A stretch of DNA of 64,000 bases from Sordariomycetes sp. S80-01Y (lineage: Eukaryota > Ascomycota > Sordariomycetes). The stretch covers positions 806,001 to 870,000 of the forward strand of contig JAXQJY010000028.1 of the NCBI GenBank assembly GCA_037042185.1. Direction: 5' to 3'. Under the pieces are notes generated by a model. That model did not search any database, was not told where the DNA came from, and was given only the letters and a program-made list of their open reading frames with translations. The first letter of the stretch is position 1, and each line of letters begins with the position of its first letter. Below, piece by piece: positions 42,237-54,450 of the stretch. The position numbers were made by a program, and so were the translations under genes.

Positions 42237-44297
42237 TCAGCACGGCCTCTCGTTGACCGTCCATCTCCTCTTGGACGCAGTCGTGTCGCGCGACACCTCC
42301 AAGTCCGGCGACCTAGGTCGTCCCCAAAGGGCGGTTGGGCCTGCCTCTGGGTCGTTGGCTGCCGCGGTGACCTCCTGAGGCACCTTGGCGCTGTCCCAGC
42401 TGGTCTGAAGCTTGATCGGCGCGGCCAGCCGTGGTGGTTTGGGCGTCTTCGCTGGAGCGGGCGGGGCGTCCGACGAGATAGGTGCCTGTTGCGACGGCTG
42501 GGACTGGGAAAGCGGGAGCACCGGCGGGTGCTCCCCTTGCGGCGTTTGTGGCTTGAACTTGGTCTTGCCAAAGTCGATGAACCCGCCGTAGTCATCCTGG
42601 TCATCACCCTTGCCGTCGTCCATGATCCTTAGTGACGAAGGCGCCGGGCTCCAAAGTCCCAGTGAGGGTGAGGCTGTCGTTGTGACTGGAGGCCCGCTCG
42701 GCACGCCGCTGTTGCCGCCAGGACCTGAGAAGATACCGCTGATGGACGACATGGCGGCCTGCTTGGCTGTCGGCCGTGGAGGGGGCGCCGCGTCTCGCTT
42801 GAACGAGGTACCTACTCCGCCCACGATGACAGCGTTGGCCGATGTGCTCCTACTACCCGGCGACGCGAGAGGGTCGTTGTAGGTGAACTGCGCGAGGCTG
42901 GGCGCCATTGAGCTGCCGAGCGTTGCCGTCCTCCCCCTAGCACCGGCATTTCCGCTCCAGACATTGTTCGTCACGCTCGAGCTCCTGGATGACACGGGCG
43001 TGGAGCCGGTTGACCGCAAATGCTCCGTGCTGGCAGACAGGCGGATATCGTATAGCTGATCCACGGGGACCAGAGGCGGTGCGCCGGGGTCCTTGGCAGC
43101 TTGAGCCTGCCGTAGCGCGTCGTAGTCGAGGTTGGGCTTGCGCATGGCCATTGTGATGCTCGCGATCCCGACGTCCATGAGCACTGGCTGATGGGTGATG
43201 GCGCCTATCATTGCGTTGCAACCTGCCCCGTGGGATACGATGATGACAACCGTCTCGACCTCCTCTTCGTCGTTGCCCAATGGCGGCCCTTCGTAACCCC
43301 CTGGACTGCCACTTATCTTGTCGGGGCGTTCCGTTGTAGCGTACCAGTTGAGAGCTCTCTTGAGCCCTCGGCGGAATCGTTTGTGCATAGCCGTCCACTC
43401 CTCTCCGAGAGTTCCTCCATCGCCGAACCCATTGGGCTCCCGCAGCGAATCCCACTGGTAATCGACAGAGGTACACTGATCCCGGGCATGGGCCACGAAG
43501 CCGTCCGGGATTTTTCCCGCGCTTGAGACCGCATATGTTGGTCTAGGCGGCCCATATCCCTTTCTCTCTCCTGGCGATCCTGGCAAGGCACCAGTCATGC
43601 CCGATGTTCCGAAAGCCCCGTCGCCCTCGGCCGCGGGTGTCGAGGGCCCGCTGGGAGAGGCGTTCCAGAGCGAAGACTTTCTAGGCATCTGTGGAGCGGT
43701 CGCAGCAAAGTCGGTATACGCGCTATAGTCCTCGTTCTTGAGTAAAGCAACCTTGGCCGTCCCGAGCATCATGTTACTAGCGGGCGGCGGGGTGATATTC
43801 TCAAAGTATTCGTGCGATAGCCATTCACCCAAGTACGAGTCCACCCGCAGTATCGAGGAGCGGAAGCTGTTCTCTGTCTTGGCCGGAGGGGTTGCGATCG
43901 AGGCAAAAATGTCGGAGGGCTGGAGTGAGGTCTCGCCAGAGGTCTGAGACAGACCAGAGGCTATGGCGATGGAAGTTTGTAGGCATCGCAGGAAAGGAGA
44001 GCTGTGGATGATGACCTTGAATCGTTTGCGCTTTCGGCTCTGCGACGAGGGGGACTCAGCGTCGATCTTGGCTTGCTCGAGGTAGCTGCTGATCTGGTTG
44101 CCAGTCGCTCTGGCTTGCGACCAGCCGCCGTAGGTCAGGGGTGGATCGTAGGGAGTTGGGGAGCTGAGATGCCATCTCTTGTCGGCGGCATCGAGGCGGT
44201 TACCGTGTCTTTGCGCGTTGTCAGGTACATTGTTCTGGTGGAGGGGCACTGAGGACTCCTACCTTACGACAAAGAGATGAGATGGCAGTGACGCCAT
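42237..44297 (-). CDS. Histidine phosphatase (phosphoglycerate-mutase-like) protein with long disordered tail
   Basis: Two exons, 44297-44263 and 44208-42237, encode 668 residues. The tiny first exon gives MASLPSHLFVV and the first two bases of Arg; splicing creates the catalytic RHG motif (R12-H13-G14) and the block GNRLDAADKRWHLSSPTPYD. The second catalytic region is SSPFLRCLQTSIAIA, and the late histidine is in VVIIVSHGAGCNAMIGAI. A Ser/Pro-rich insertion separates them. The C-terminal about 280 residues are low-complexity Ser/Thr/Pro. This is the histidine phosphatase superfamily; fungal members of this branch have no firmly assigned substrate as far as I know. All catalytic residues needed for the fold are present. 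Without the first exon the protein would lack the active site, which fixes the start. Confidence 0.85.
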
Positions 44298-46460
44298 GAT
44301 GTATGCGCGCCAGAGGTCGAATGAGCTGTAGCGAGTACAGCCTGACGCGCTCGTTGCGACAATGGAGGAGTGCTCGAAATGTCGACTGCTTAAGAATAAA
44401 TGTCGCGGATTGCGACGCTGTCGACCTGGCGGGTAGCCACGTGGGGCCACAGACGGAAGCGCGTCTCCGAATCGTGTAGATAGCAAGTCGTTCTTGCAAC
44501 GGTTCCGTGAGGGATGTGGTCAGGTTTACAGAAGTGTTTATGCACGCGACACTATCGATGAAAAATAATAGAAAGTTCGTGGCTGCGACGACGTGCTGAG
44601 CTCGGAGTTGAGGAGCAGGTGAGGTGAGGTGAAATGAGGTGGTCTGACGGATTTGGGGTTGAGAGGGGATAATTTAGGCGGAGTAGGAGGGGTCTGAATG
44701 TGAGATGCATGTGATGAGCAGAGGCGTCGACAGTTGCACTTGAAGCTGCACTAGCACGACACTAAGCCGGACGGGAGTCGGGAAGGGTTTGATCAAAACG
44801 TGCTAATGTGGGACTCAAAACGTCCTCAGGCGTCGGTGCAAGTCGCCGGCCGTCGGCATTGCAACATAGTCTTTCCCAACGCTGTCGCTGGTGGAGCACA
44901 TCGTGAAAAGCTTCGCGACAGCTGACGCTTTGCGCCAACGTTACCGGGGCTAGTCTGGTTGCTGCGGCATCGTGGCTGAGCAAAGTCCGCGTTGCGCTCC
45001 CAGAAGAGCCCTCACCTCGTGCCCGATAGACGTTTCCGACGCTAATAACTCCGTCGTCATCTCCGGCCGACTCGACATCCGGGCGCGAAGACCCTGACGC
45101 TATCAATCTTTCCCCGATGTCGGGTTTGAAATTTGACTACCAACGGTCGGCTGAGTCTGTCCAAAAGTAGTCATTCGCTCAAGATTCGGTGAAGGTGTCG
45201 TGTATCAAGACTAGGACACTCTAATAAGTGTCTACCAAGACACATCTTCCGCGGAACTGAACGCCTGCACCTCAAAAGTCATCGTGCTACCTGGAGTTGC
45301 ACCGCGATTACTTGGGCAGGAAACTGTTTCTCGCTCTATGTATTCGTATCAAAATCCCGAAATCGAAGTTCACGGGTTTATACGTTTCCAGAGCTATCTT
45401 TTGACTATTTAGTGAGTGACCTCCTTGGCCACAGAGGAAACTGTGCTACAGCGCTATGTTCTTGTGTTAGTACGTAGTAGCTGCCACCGCCCGATTCGTC
45501 AAGCCTCCCGGCATGATGATATTTCGTTTAGCCTTCACGCAGGCTATCGAGCCATGGGTCATGGCACTTAGCTTCTAGTACAGATGCAACTTAAATTCAC
45601 ATAGTAAGGCGAACGTTTGCGACTCATTGTTGCGTTCTCGGGTCTCTTTTTCTTTGCTGGGCAAGCAACATTCCAGCTCTCACAAATTATCGACGGGTGA
45701 GATCCCCCAAGTCAGGAAAGCGTAGTCAGCAAAGTATGCTTTCAAGAATGATCAAGGGCAAAATACTGCAACCCAAATTTTCTGGGATTACACCATCCTG
45801 AACCTAAGATCAATAGGACGCCTTGACTCTAGAGTGTGACAACAGGCGCTTATCTTACCCCCTCCCCCCCCCCCTGAGGTTAACCCTGATCTGTGTCCTC
45901 AGAACATCTTACTGGTGTAGCAGAAACGTCCCTCTTCTGAAGGACTATTCGAGAAAACGCGACCCTCGGTACAGTGATATATGCTCTGAAGATTATAGAA
46001 AACGGAACGCATGCGCAATTGATTGCGAAAAGGGGCATGTATTTCAGGATGTACGGAGCGCACAACCTTGAGTAAAGGGTGCAGAGCAGCAAGGCGCATT
46101 GGGGAGTTGGCTTTGACCAGTGACAATTAGAAAAGACCTCTACAGTAGTTCTCCAATGATACGGAGTTCGTCCTTCACGTTTTGTCTGGAGATCTAAGGG
46201 CTACCGATCTGGAAGGCAAGGAGTTACCCCCTACCCCACTAGCAGTGTCCGCCCCATCGGTCATCCAAATCTGTTAGCCCCAGGGTCCAGCGCGCGCCGC
46301 CACGTCCCCATTTGTAAGCTCCGACTCCGAGACATCACGAACTCCGTAACCAAGCAACACCATCCGACGCGCATCGCCATGTCGACTGCGACATCGCGAA
46401 TCCCAGACCTTCCTTCGACCTGAGAACGACCACTGCACATCTGCAATCACATCCAAGACG
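44298..46460. promoter_or_regulatory. Long divergent gap, histidine-phosphatase gene/gpi8
   Basis: In this 2.2-kb gap, 45.1-46.2 kb is visibly richer in A and T than the flanking genes. It includes a run of 11 C at 45864-45874 and a GGTGA-type imperfect repeat near 44618-44642. I see no gene, RNA gene or mobile element; decayed repeat DNA is possible but not shown. Confidence 0.4.
45864..45874. repeat. Homopolymer C run
   Basis: Eleven consecutive C, preceded by a run of five C and a T. A likely site of length errors in the assembly. Confidence 0.8.
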
Positions 46461-47670
46461 ATGTTGTTCCGCGCTCTGGCCCTCGTGGCCACGATGCTCG
46501 TGGGCGTCGCCCTCGCCGAACACACGAGCAACTGGGCTGTCCTCGTCGGCACGTCGCGCTTCTGGTTCAACTACCGCCACATGGCCAACGTCCTGGCCAT
46601 GTACCGCACCGTCAAGCGACTCGGAATCCCCGATTCCCAGATCATCCTCATGCTGCCCGACGACATGGCCTGCAACCCGCGAAACTCCTTCCCCGGCACC
46701 GTCTACAGCAACTCGGATCGCGCGGTAGACCTGTACGGCGACAACATTGAGGTGGACTATCGGGGATACGAGGTCACTGTTGAGAACTTCATCCGCTTGT
46801 TGACGGATCGGGTCGGGCCCGACATGCCTCGGAGCAAGCGCTTGCTGACCGATGATCGAAGCAACATTCTGGTGTACATGACCGGTCATGGAGGGAATGA
46901 GTTCTTGAAGTTCCAAGACGCCGAGGAGATTGGTGCGTGGGACCTGGCGGACGCCTTTGAGCAGATGTGGGAGAAGAAGAGGTATGCTGCCCACCTGGCC
47001 GAGTCGGTATAATCGCTGACCCTTCAGGTATCACGAGATCTTGTTCATGATCGACACGTGCCAGGCGAACACGATGTTCAGTCGTCTGTATTCGCCCAAC
47101 ATTATCGCGACTGGATCATCCAAGCTCGACCAATCCTCCTACTCCCACCACGCCGACAACGATGTCGGAGTCGCCGTTATCGACCGATTTACGTACTACA
47201 ACCTGGAATTCCTCGAAAGCCAGGTACAAGACCTGAACAGCCAGAAGACGATCGGCGACCTGTTCGACAGCTACGACATCAGCAAGATCCACTCGAACCC
47301 CGGCATGCGCTACGATCTTTTCCCCGGCGGCGATGAGGTTGCGCGCAGCCGCCTGATCACCGACTTCTTCGGCAACATCCAGAACGTCGAGGTTGACCGC
47401 TCGAAGGACTCGGAGTTTGGGGACGACATGCTGGAGCTGAGCAAGACCATTGCTTTCCTGAGACAGAAGGCTGAGGAGGAGGAGGCCGCCGAGGCTGCGG
47501 GCAACTCGACCACGAGCATGCCTGCCAGTGCCCCAACAGACGCGGCTAAGAAGGTCCAGGGTGCCGCCGCTCTGACCGACGACAGCTGGTGGTCCAAGAA
47601 GGTGGTCGGGGCTACAGCCCTTGTCGGCTGCGCTGCTCTTTGGGGCCTGGGGTCATTCCTTGAGGGCTGA
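46461..47670 (+). CDS. gpi8: GPI-anchor transamidase catalytic subunit (Gpi8/PIG-K)
   Basis: Two exons, 46461-46981 and 47028-47670, give 387 residues, normal for the family. A signal peptide ([19 protein letters not shown]) leads into the caspase-like C13 peptidase domain: [31 protein letters not shown], then the catalytic dyad H143 in [12 protein letters not shown] and C185 in [10 protein letters not shown]. The C-terminus has a TM segment ([19 protein letters not shown]) anchoring it in the ER membrane. Gpi8 cleaves the GPI signal of precursors and attaches the anchor within a five-subunit complex (known). The intron is phase 2 and restores KKRYHEILF. The TFIIIC subunit gene begins only 198 bp downstream on the same strand. 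Confidence 0.95.
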
Positions 47671-47868
47671 TTGAAAAACACTTGGAAATGCTAATAAATT
47701 CATGTCGCTACGAATATTATTATTACATGTTGAATGAAACATGCTTCGTCGAAGATACATCCCATATATCCCATTGTCTTAGTCAGCATCCGACTCACTC
47801 ATACTCACCACCACCACTAACATTTCACTTAAACCCTTTTTTTTGGGGAATTCATCACAACAATCAAC

Positions 47869-50147
47869 ATGGACCGCTCCAAAGTAAATAAAGAATAAAT
47901 CTTCTTAGTATTCAAGGACCCTCGCTGAACGTCTCTGTAGATACGGCCTCTAAAACCGATTCGTTTCCGCACGCGCCCACTCACATCCCACGCCCTATCG
48001 TGGTCCCCAGACGCTGATCTCGCCGTCGCTACCAGCGAGACGGTTTACATACTCTTTCCCGAATACCCTAGAGACGCGCAGGACACGGGAGACAACAAGG
48101 ATGCCTTTCTTGACCAGTTTCATCTGCGACTCGAGTTGACGGGACTGTTCCACCCCTACCATGCTGTGAACGCGCAGCTGTGCGCCTTCGCAGGCGTCAA
48201 GCTCCCACCGCCCGGAGATGAATCGGAAAGTGAAGATGAAAAGGCCGAGGTGCCAGAGTTTCGGAGCGTCACAGGGAGAGGAGGGTCGGTTTCTCAGGTC
48301 GTGAGGGTGGAGTGGTCGCCTGTTGGCCTGGGTGCCTGCTTGCGACCTATTCTAGTGGCCATGACCACCAACGGAGAGCTCCTGGCGTTCGGCGAGCATA
48401 GAGATCCGGAGTTCGAGATCTCGTCCGCCAATTCGTCCCGCAACACGAGGATGTGGAAGATCCTATGGGCGCTTGGCGCGGGCATGCCCATCCCAGCCGA
48501 GGACTACGAGGGGTCGTATCGCACCATGGATGAGAGAATCACTTCTTTTTCTTGGGCAAAGTACATCGCTCCGGGGAAGGCGCTGCTGGCGTACAAGACA
48601 GATGTAGATGAAATTGTGATCATGAGCGTGCAGTATTTCCAGAAGCCTGGGTCTGTCGGTCAGCTTGCCGTGGATTTCATGTGGCAGATCCGCGAAGTCG
48701 CAAGATTTGAGGCGACAGGGCCCCACGAGGTACGTCCCAAACGCCAAAAATTATACGCTCCGCTGATCACTCCAAGGCTACGGACCATTTTGACGATGAT
48801 TTCACCCCTAGCGGAAGCGCCTTCGCTTTGAGATGGAGTCCGTGGATAGCTTCTGGCCAAACTCGAACCTGTCAACTGGCGTACGTTGCTCCGAACTACG
48901 TCGGCTTCCGCCGCGTTACCGTGACTGAACCATGGGAGACGGGACGGGAGCCCAAGCTCGAAGTCGGCGAGGCAGACAGCGTTGGAATCTGCGTGAGCCT
49001 GCAGCTCGATGCTTTTGTGGAGTGGGAAGACATGGTATGTATCACTCCGTTGACTCTACATTGTATCGGGAGGCTTACCGCTCAAGGTATGGGACGAGCT
49101 GAGCTCAAGTGTTGCTCGAGGGGTGATCTGCAGTCCCTTCGAGGTCCATCCTTTCCAGGTTGATCTACTGAGCGATGAAGTCGTCGCGAAAGCCCAACAC
49201 GCAACGTCGGAATGCGACACAAGTTACCCAAAATCCGGGCCAACAGACCCCATTACGAGCCTTATCGTCCATTCTCCAGAATCTCTGCGCAAACCAACAA
49301 CTCCCTTGTACTCCCTGGTCCGCTCCTCGGTCACGGCATCGAGCACGGACTGGTTCGAAACAAACGTCCCCCAGACACCCGAAGCCCTGGCGCCGTCATG
49401 GATCAACCACCTGCACAGAGTCACACATCGTCTCGTCCCTCGAACAGACGCTGTTGATGTCCCCGACGTCGACTCCGATCCCGACGAGACCGACGACGAG
49501 GTGGACGACGCCGAAGGCTCAGGCCTAAAGGTCCACCCATACAGGTTCCGAATCTGGGCAATGGCCTCTTCCCCTGGAGGGGGAAGCACCGCGGCCCTCG
49601 TCTCCAAGCACAGCACACAGTATCCGTCGAGATCCGCACGCTGCAGACTGATTTTTGACGAGCTCGCCACGAAGACGGAGGTGCCGCACGAGAGAGGGCT
49701 GACGACCGAGGGAAAGATGTGGGAGTGGATGTACGGCAACGGCGCCGACGTCCCTGGTGTCACCGTCAGGAACGAGGACCCAAGCCTGCCAACGCCCCTG
49801 AGGGACTTCTTCAAGCCGATCAAGGAGAAACAGATGTGTTGGCTGTGCGAGAGCGGGTTGCAGGACGTAGACAACGAGGCCAAGTGCCTCAACGGCCACT
49901 CTGTCGGTAAGTCGAGAGCTTTTCTGCTTCTCCTCGCTGGACTGACATACCCTCCACAGCGCTGTGCTCTTCCACTGGGCTTGCCATCCTCGCCCCTGGC
50001 ACCTCCCGCGTCTGCGCCGTCTGCCGACGTCGTTGTCTGCGGGAGTCGGAGCTGAGGAAGCTGGTGGCACAGCACGAGGCGGACATCTCGGCCATGCCGC
50101 CGCTGGCAGAAGCGTGTGGGAGTTGCGGGGGCAAGTTTGTTGCTTGA
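47869..50147 (+). CDS. TFIIIC 90-kDa-type subunit (TFIIIC delta / GTF3C4-like)
   Basis: Five exons: 47869-47883, 47941-48729, 48777-49034, 49087-49906 and 49960-50147, giving 689 residues. The 15-nt first exon (MDRSK) is needed because the second exon opens directly after an acceptor, with no ATG before the conserved block ALSWSPDADLAVATSETVYI. The N-terminal half is a beta-propeller of the TFIIIC delta type, with repeated W-S-P blades (VEWSPVG, LRWSPWIA). The C-terminus, from C605, is the TFIIIC zinc finger: CWLCESGLQDVDNEAKCLNG, VCAVCRRRCLRESE and ACGSCGGKFVA. TFIIIC recruits RNA polymerase III to tRNA and 5S genes (known). Acidic runs break the middle. It lies 198 bp after gpi8 and is convergent with the CVNH-like gene. 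Confidence 0.85.
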
Positions 50148-50960
50148 AATCTGCAGTCTTTCCCAGAGCAAGGCCACGCCGCATCCGGGGAGCTGTGCCT
50201 AGCCATGCCTCACAATAAGAAGCATCCTTGCTTCAGCTCACGAGAAGCCACCAGTGTTCTTTAGAGCTTTTCAGCAGAACATATCGCAATCTAAGGGGCA
50301 GTGATTTTGTCAATCAGCATCATCCCCTCCCCCCCCCCGCGAGCACCGCCCTGCCAGCAGGTACTTCGTCTCTAGTAGCGCCTGGTACACAATACCTCCA
50401 CGCACTGCCTACTTGGTATTAGCATACCTGAAGCGTGTGTCCTTTTTATATGCTTCAACATCGACACAACATCAGGCCTGGTTATCTGGGAATACCCAAC
50501 GCAGTTTGTCACAGGGAGCGCGCGTGGAGGCTCTGCTGTAGTGAGATCGCGATGGGGAAGAGGCGTTTCCCCAAGCGCCGGGCACGTTTTGCTACATGGT
50601 GAAGGGTTGAGACTAGTATCATGGTTGTTCGTCAGGTGGTCAGCCTATTTTCAGGAGTTGTTGGGGACTTTCGATCCGAAGGGTCTGCTATGAGGTGAAC
50701 GTACGAGAGAATCGACGTTCCTGTTGAGGGAATGCTTATGACCAACTTGACCCAGCACTGTAGGTTGATTGGGAAGCCATTGCAAGAAGTCAGAAAAAGA
50801 ACTCGTAACCTTGAATTACATTACAAATCCCTTCCCTTCTTCGTGTCATTAAATCGTCCCCGTAGCAAGGTACAGCCATCAACTTTGTGGCACTCCACCC
50901 CAAGCGTCCAAAAGAAGCATTCCCTCCTCGAAACCTGTCGATAACACGTTTTTTTCCACC
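50148..50960. other. Convergent spacer, TFIIIC90-like/CVNH-like genes
   Basis: This 813-bp spacer contains a 10-C run (50329-50338). No gene was recognised. Confidence 0.4.
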
Positions 50961-51667
50961 TCAAGAATCGTAGAAACAAGGTACTTGCATCCCCTTCCTG
51001 TTACCGCAGGTAAGCCTCCCATCGACAGGCTTGACAGCAAGCGGGTGGTCGACTTCTCCATTGTTAGCCACCTTCCAAAGACATTCGAAAGCGACGTTGA
51101 ACATGACATACCTTGAGACCCCAGCGGCAGGAGAGCATAACCCTCCCCGTTCTCCCCGCCGACACACCGGCACTTCAACTGCAACCCGTCCATGTCCTCG
51201 CCATCAGTGACCATGCACGGCCGGCAACGCTCGTCAAAGCCCCCATCTTCTTCAAACATCAGCGCGCCGCCCAGGTTCGCCGCGCACAAGTTCAGGTTGA
51301 GATTCGTATCCCACCACACGCCCCGTCCGTCCACGCACTTTGCAGACAGGCTCGTCTCGCCGACCTTGCCATTGCCGGAGAGGGTGACGTATTTGCAGGT
51401 TCCGTCGTCGAGCTGCAGGCCAGACGAGAGGTCGGGGAGCATGAATTTGTCGGCCAAGGTTGAGTTGCCGGGGCGGGTCATGCCGGCGAATCCGGGTATG
51501 GCCATCAAGTCTTCAGGATCGAGGGCGTCGCCGTTGGTCAAGTCGCCGGAGCTGGGGGTGTAGTCGAACGGCTCGACCGCGAGCTCCCAGGTCGAGAGTG
51601 GTCCGGCAGGGGCGGCACGAAGACATGTAGCGTAGGTGAGGGCCAGGAGGGTCGTCAGGAACGCCAT
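50961..51667 (-). CDS. Secreted protein with CVNH (cyanovirin-N homology)-like domain
   Basis: Two exons, 51667-51112 and 51055-50961, encode 216 residues. A signal peptide (MAFLTTLLALTYATCLRAAP) precedes an about 65-residue linker. Then comes a Cys-rich domain with C91, C111, C128, C148, C151, C166, C168, C202 and C212. The pattern SLSAKCVDGRG followed by TNLNLNLCAANLGGALMF resembles the CVNH fold, a carbohydrate-binding module found in many ascomycete secreted proteins (known). I place the acceptor at AATGGAG (exon 2 from 51055), after a GCTAAC branch, because it alone keeps the frame through to CFYDS. It could instead be an unnamed Cys-rich secreted family. Sugar binding is inferred. Confidence 0.62.
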
Positions 51668-52833
51668 TGCGTAGTTAGTCCCACGCGAGTAACGGTGAGA
51701 GTGATGTCAAGGGAGTGAGAATTCTGACCGGCCAGCGGCGAGATCTTCGAGCGTAGTGTGATCAACAGTACGGGTGAAGTCTTGTTGGCATTAAGAGAAC
51801 GACTTGAGATCCGGAGGATCACGTTGGTAGGAACATTAGCGTAACCATAGGGCTTTTGTAGGAGGAAAGGTACAGGAGAGGAAGGAAACCCGAAAGGGAG
51901 AAAGGGTTCGATGAAGTGAAGTCCAGAAGCAGTCGTCTGGTCTTTGCACGCACGTGGACACGCCTGTGCGGTAAGAGCGATGCCGGAGCCTTAATGCAAG
52001 AACCCGCGTCGACACGTTGTTGCTTGGGGCAGTTAGTGCTAAGGACAATCATCTATAGGTACTATAATAAGATACCTAGCACTATGGGAGCTCGACGCGA
52101 AGCTGCAAAGCAAGTCACACAAGCGAAACGACGTCACATATGACACCAGTAGCCTCAGCAGAGAGCGACGGACAGTACAACTTGTTACAAACTTCCAAGG
52201 TCATGCGGCATAAGTTCATCTGGTCTTCACCCTTGTCTTGATTTCTGCACTACGTCTATCTGATGGTCCTCGCCTCTCGGCGAGTGCTCATCTACATGCC
52301 CTCCTCATCAAGCTCGTCGTTGAACAGACGTCTTGCGTCGTCTTGCAAATGTAAAAAGATGAAGCGAAGGGTGATCTATAGGGAAAGGTTGAGTACAGTG
52401 ACTCCCGGCTCCACGACCGAAGCTAACCATCGGAGCGACCTCTGCTGGGATCAGCCTCCTGGATGGGTGGCATTACAAGAGAGACATGGGCGCATCATCG
52501 CCAAAGCATTCTCATGAAACGAGATACTCGTGCCTCTTGCCCTGACAGTCCAGCGGGGAGGCTAATCCCAGTAAAGGTCTCCCGATTGTTAGGCTCGGCC
52601 GCTGAGTCCCAGAGGCCAAAGCACCCTCCCTGCATCCTCAAATAGAATCACCGTGTCGACAAAAGACACAAAATGGCAAAACACCATATATCAACCGCAA
52701 GTGTGAACCACATGCTAAACGCCTGTCCCTAAGTACCTTTCCCTGGGTACAAAATCTTTACCGACGCCTTAGGTCGTAGATGCGAATTAAGATTAAGCAA
52801 CGAGCGTCTGTATGTTTGATTTGGCTTCGAGCA
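51668..52833. promoter_or_regulatory. Promoter of CVNH-like gene and 3' region of SH3/TM gene
   Basis: This 1.2-kb spacer contains no recognised gene, repeat or specific site. Confidence 0.35.
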
Positions 52834-54450
52834 TTATAGTGCTTGTCCTGGTGCAGCCGGCCATTGTGTCATCCGTTGTGTGGCTGCGAGGGGGCTGGGA
52901 CCGTGACCCTTGCTGGGTGCTCGTGGACGCCCTTGGGGTTGTTGTCGCGGCCCTGGCGATTGTGAACGTCCGCTAGGCCCGGGGCTCATCGGAGGAGCGT
53001 CAGCGGGGCTCATTGGCGATGGACCAGCAGGGCTCATGGGCCGCCCCTGGCGACCCATTGGCGATTGTGAGCGGAAGCCAGCTGGTGATTGTGAGCGCGG
53101 CCCGGTGGCGGTGTTTGGTCGTACAGGTCCCGGCGACTCAGAGCGACCGGAGGGGGTCATGGGTCGCTGCCCAGGTCCCGGTCGGGGAGCGCCTTGAGGG
53201 TTGATGGGCAGAGGACCACGGGCGCTGCTAGTCGAGCCACCATTCGGGGCTCGAGGCTTCACCGGACGAGTTGAGAGACAGGTTCGAGGAACAACGCCTT
53301 GGCGCGACCTATCGAGCCGAATGCAGAGAGCCTTATGAATGTTAGTATGAATTTCTCATTGAAAGGTTCAGGTCAAACTTACCCAGCCATCATCGTACTC
53401 ATGCAAGAGACGAACCAATTCACCAGCCTTCAGCTCCATCTCATCCTCCAAGCTGGGCTTAAAGTCAAGTTGTACGCGGTGGACAGCGGTGTTCTTGGGG
53501 CCACCAGCAGCTGCGATGGCGGCAGCACCATTTGAGGGAGCTGTTGGGCCAGACCCGGGAGCCATAGATGACATGCTAAATTCTGTGCCAGCAGGGCTGG
53601 GGGGTCCTCGGGTATCTGGCAGGGTGAGTTCCCATTGCATTGTCCTGTCGGGGCCGTGCATGGATTGTTGGCGTCCGGCGGCGGCAGGGAGAGGCTTGTT
53701 CTTCCTGTCGGGAGTAGGTGGTTGATTCCGGCTGTACATGCTGTGCTCCTCGGCAATGGGCGTGTGAGGGCGCTCGGCTTGGTTGCCGAAGGGGTTCGCA
53801 GGGTGGCTGCTCTGGCTGGTGCTGGGCCGCTCGAAGGGGTTGGGACCGGGCGAGCGGCGGCCAGCTGCTCCCATGGCAAAGCCGCCCTTGTTCGTGTCCT
53901 GTTTGCTGTCTCCGGCATTGAAGTTGGGGAAGAATTGAGTGACAGGACGTAGGCTGAGACGGGGAGTCTTGCTTGGGGTGGCGCTGGAGTCCTTCATTGG
54001 CGGTGGCGGAGGCATGGCCTTGTTCATGGGCACGAACTTCTCCTCGCCATTCTGCTGAGATCCCTTCTTGCGCTTGCTCATGACAAAGTAGATAATGAGT
54101 CCAAGCAGCAGAAGACCGCCCAGCACACCAAAGACGATGCCGGCAATGACACCTGCGTTGGAACCGCCGCCGGAGGCTCCTGCTGACGAATCGTCTGAGG
54201 AGCTCTCGGTAGGTGCGCTCAGTGGAGCTGTGGCGGTGGCTTCGGTTATGTCATCCCCGGGCATGGTGGGCGCTCCCGTTTCTTTGGCGATTTCGGTGCC
54301 CAGGTTTTTCGTCCTCTGGGGGGCCTCGATCTGCGTGGGGATGGTGTCGTCGTCCTGAGGCTCAGCGTCCCTCTTGACCTCGTCAATGATGTCCCCAACC
54401 GTTTCCATCATGTCCCGCTGGGGGTGGGCGTGCCTATGTTGCAAAGGCAT
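52834..54450 (-). CDS. Single-pass membrane protein with cytosolic SH3 domain
   Basis: Two exons, 54450-53383 and 53331-52834, give 521 residues from MPLQHRHAHPQRDMM. The ectodomain, about 1-98, is Ser/Thr/Asp-rich with no clear signal peptide. A TM segment at about 99-123 (GVIAGIVFGVLGGLLLLGLI) is followed by the basic stop-transfer SKRKKG. A long Pro/Ser cytosolic linker leads to an SH3 domain (about 322-375), in which ELVRLLHEYDDGW is joined by splicing to ALCIRLDRSRQGVVPRTCLS. The C-terminus is a Pro-rich tail with repeated RSQSP, PMSP and GPS motifs. The layout recalls yeast Fus1-like and other fungal SH3/TM proteins that act as cell-surface scaffolds (family knowledge); the partner is unknown. 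It is on the same strand as the CVNH-like gene. Confidence 0.8.
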
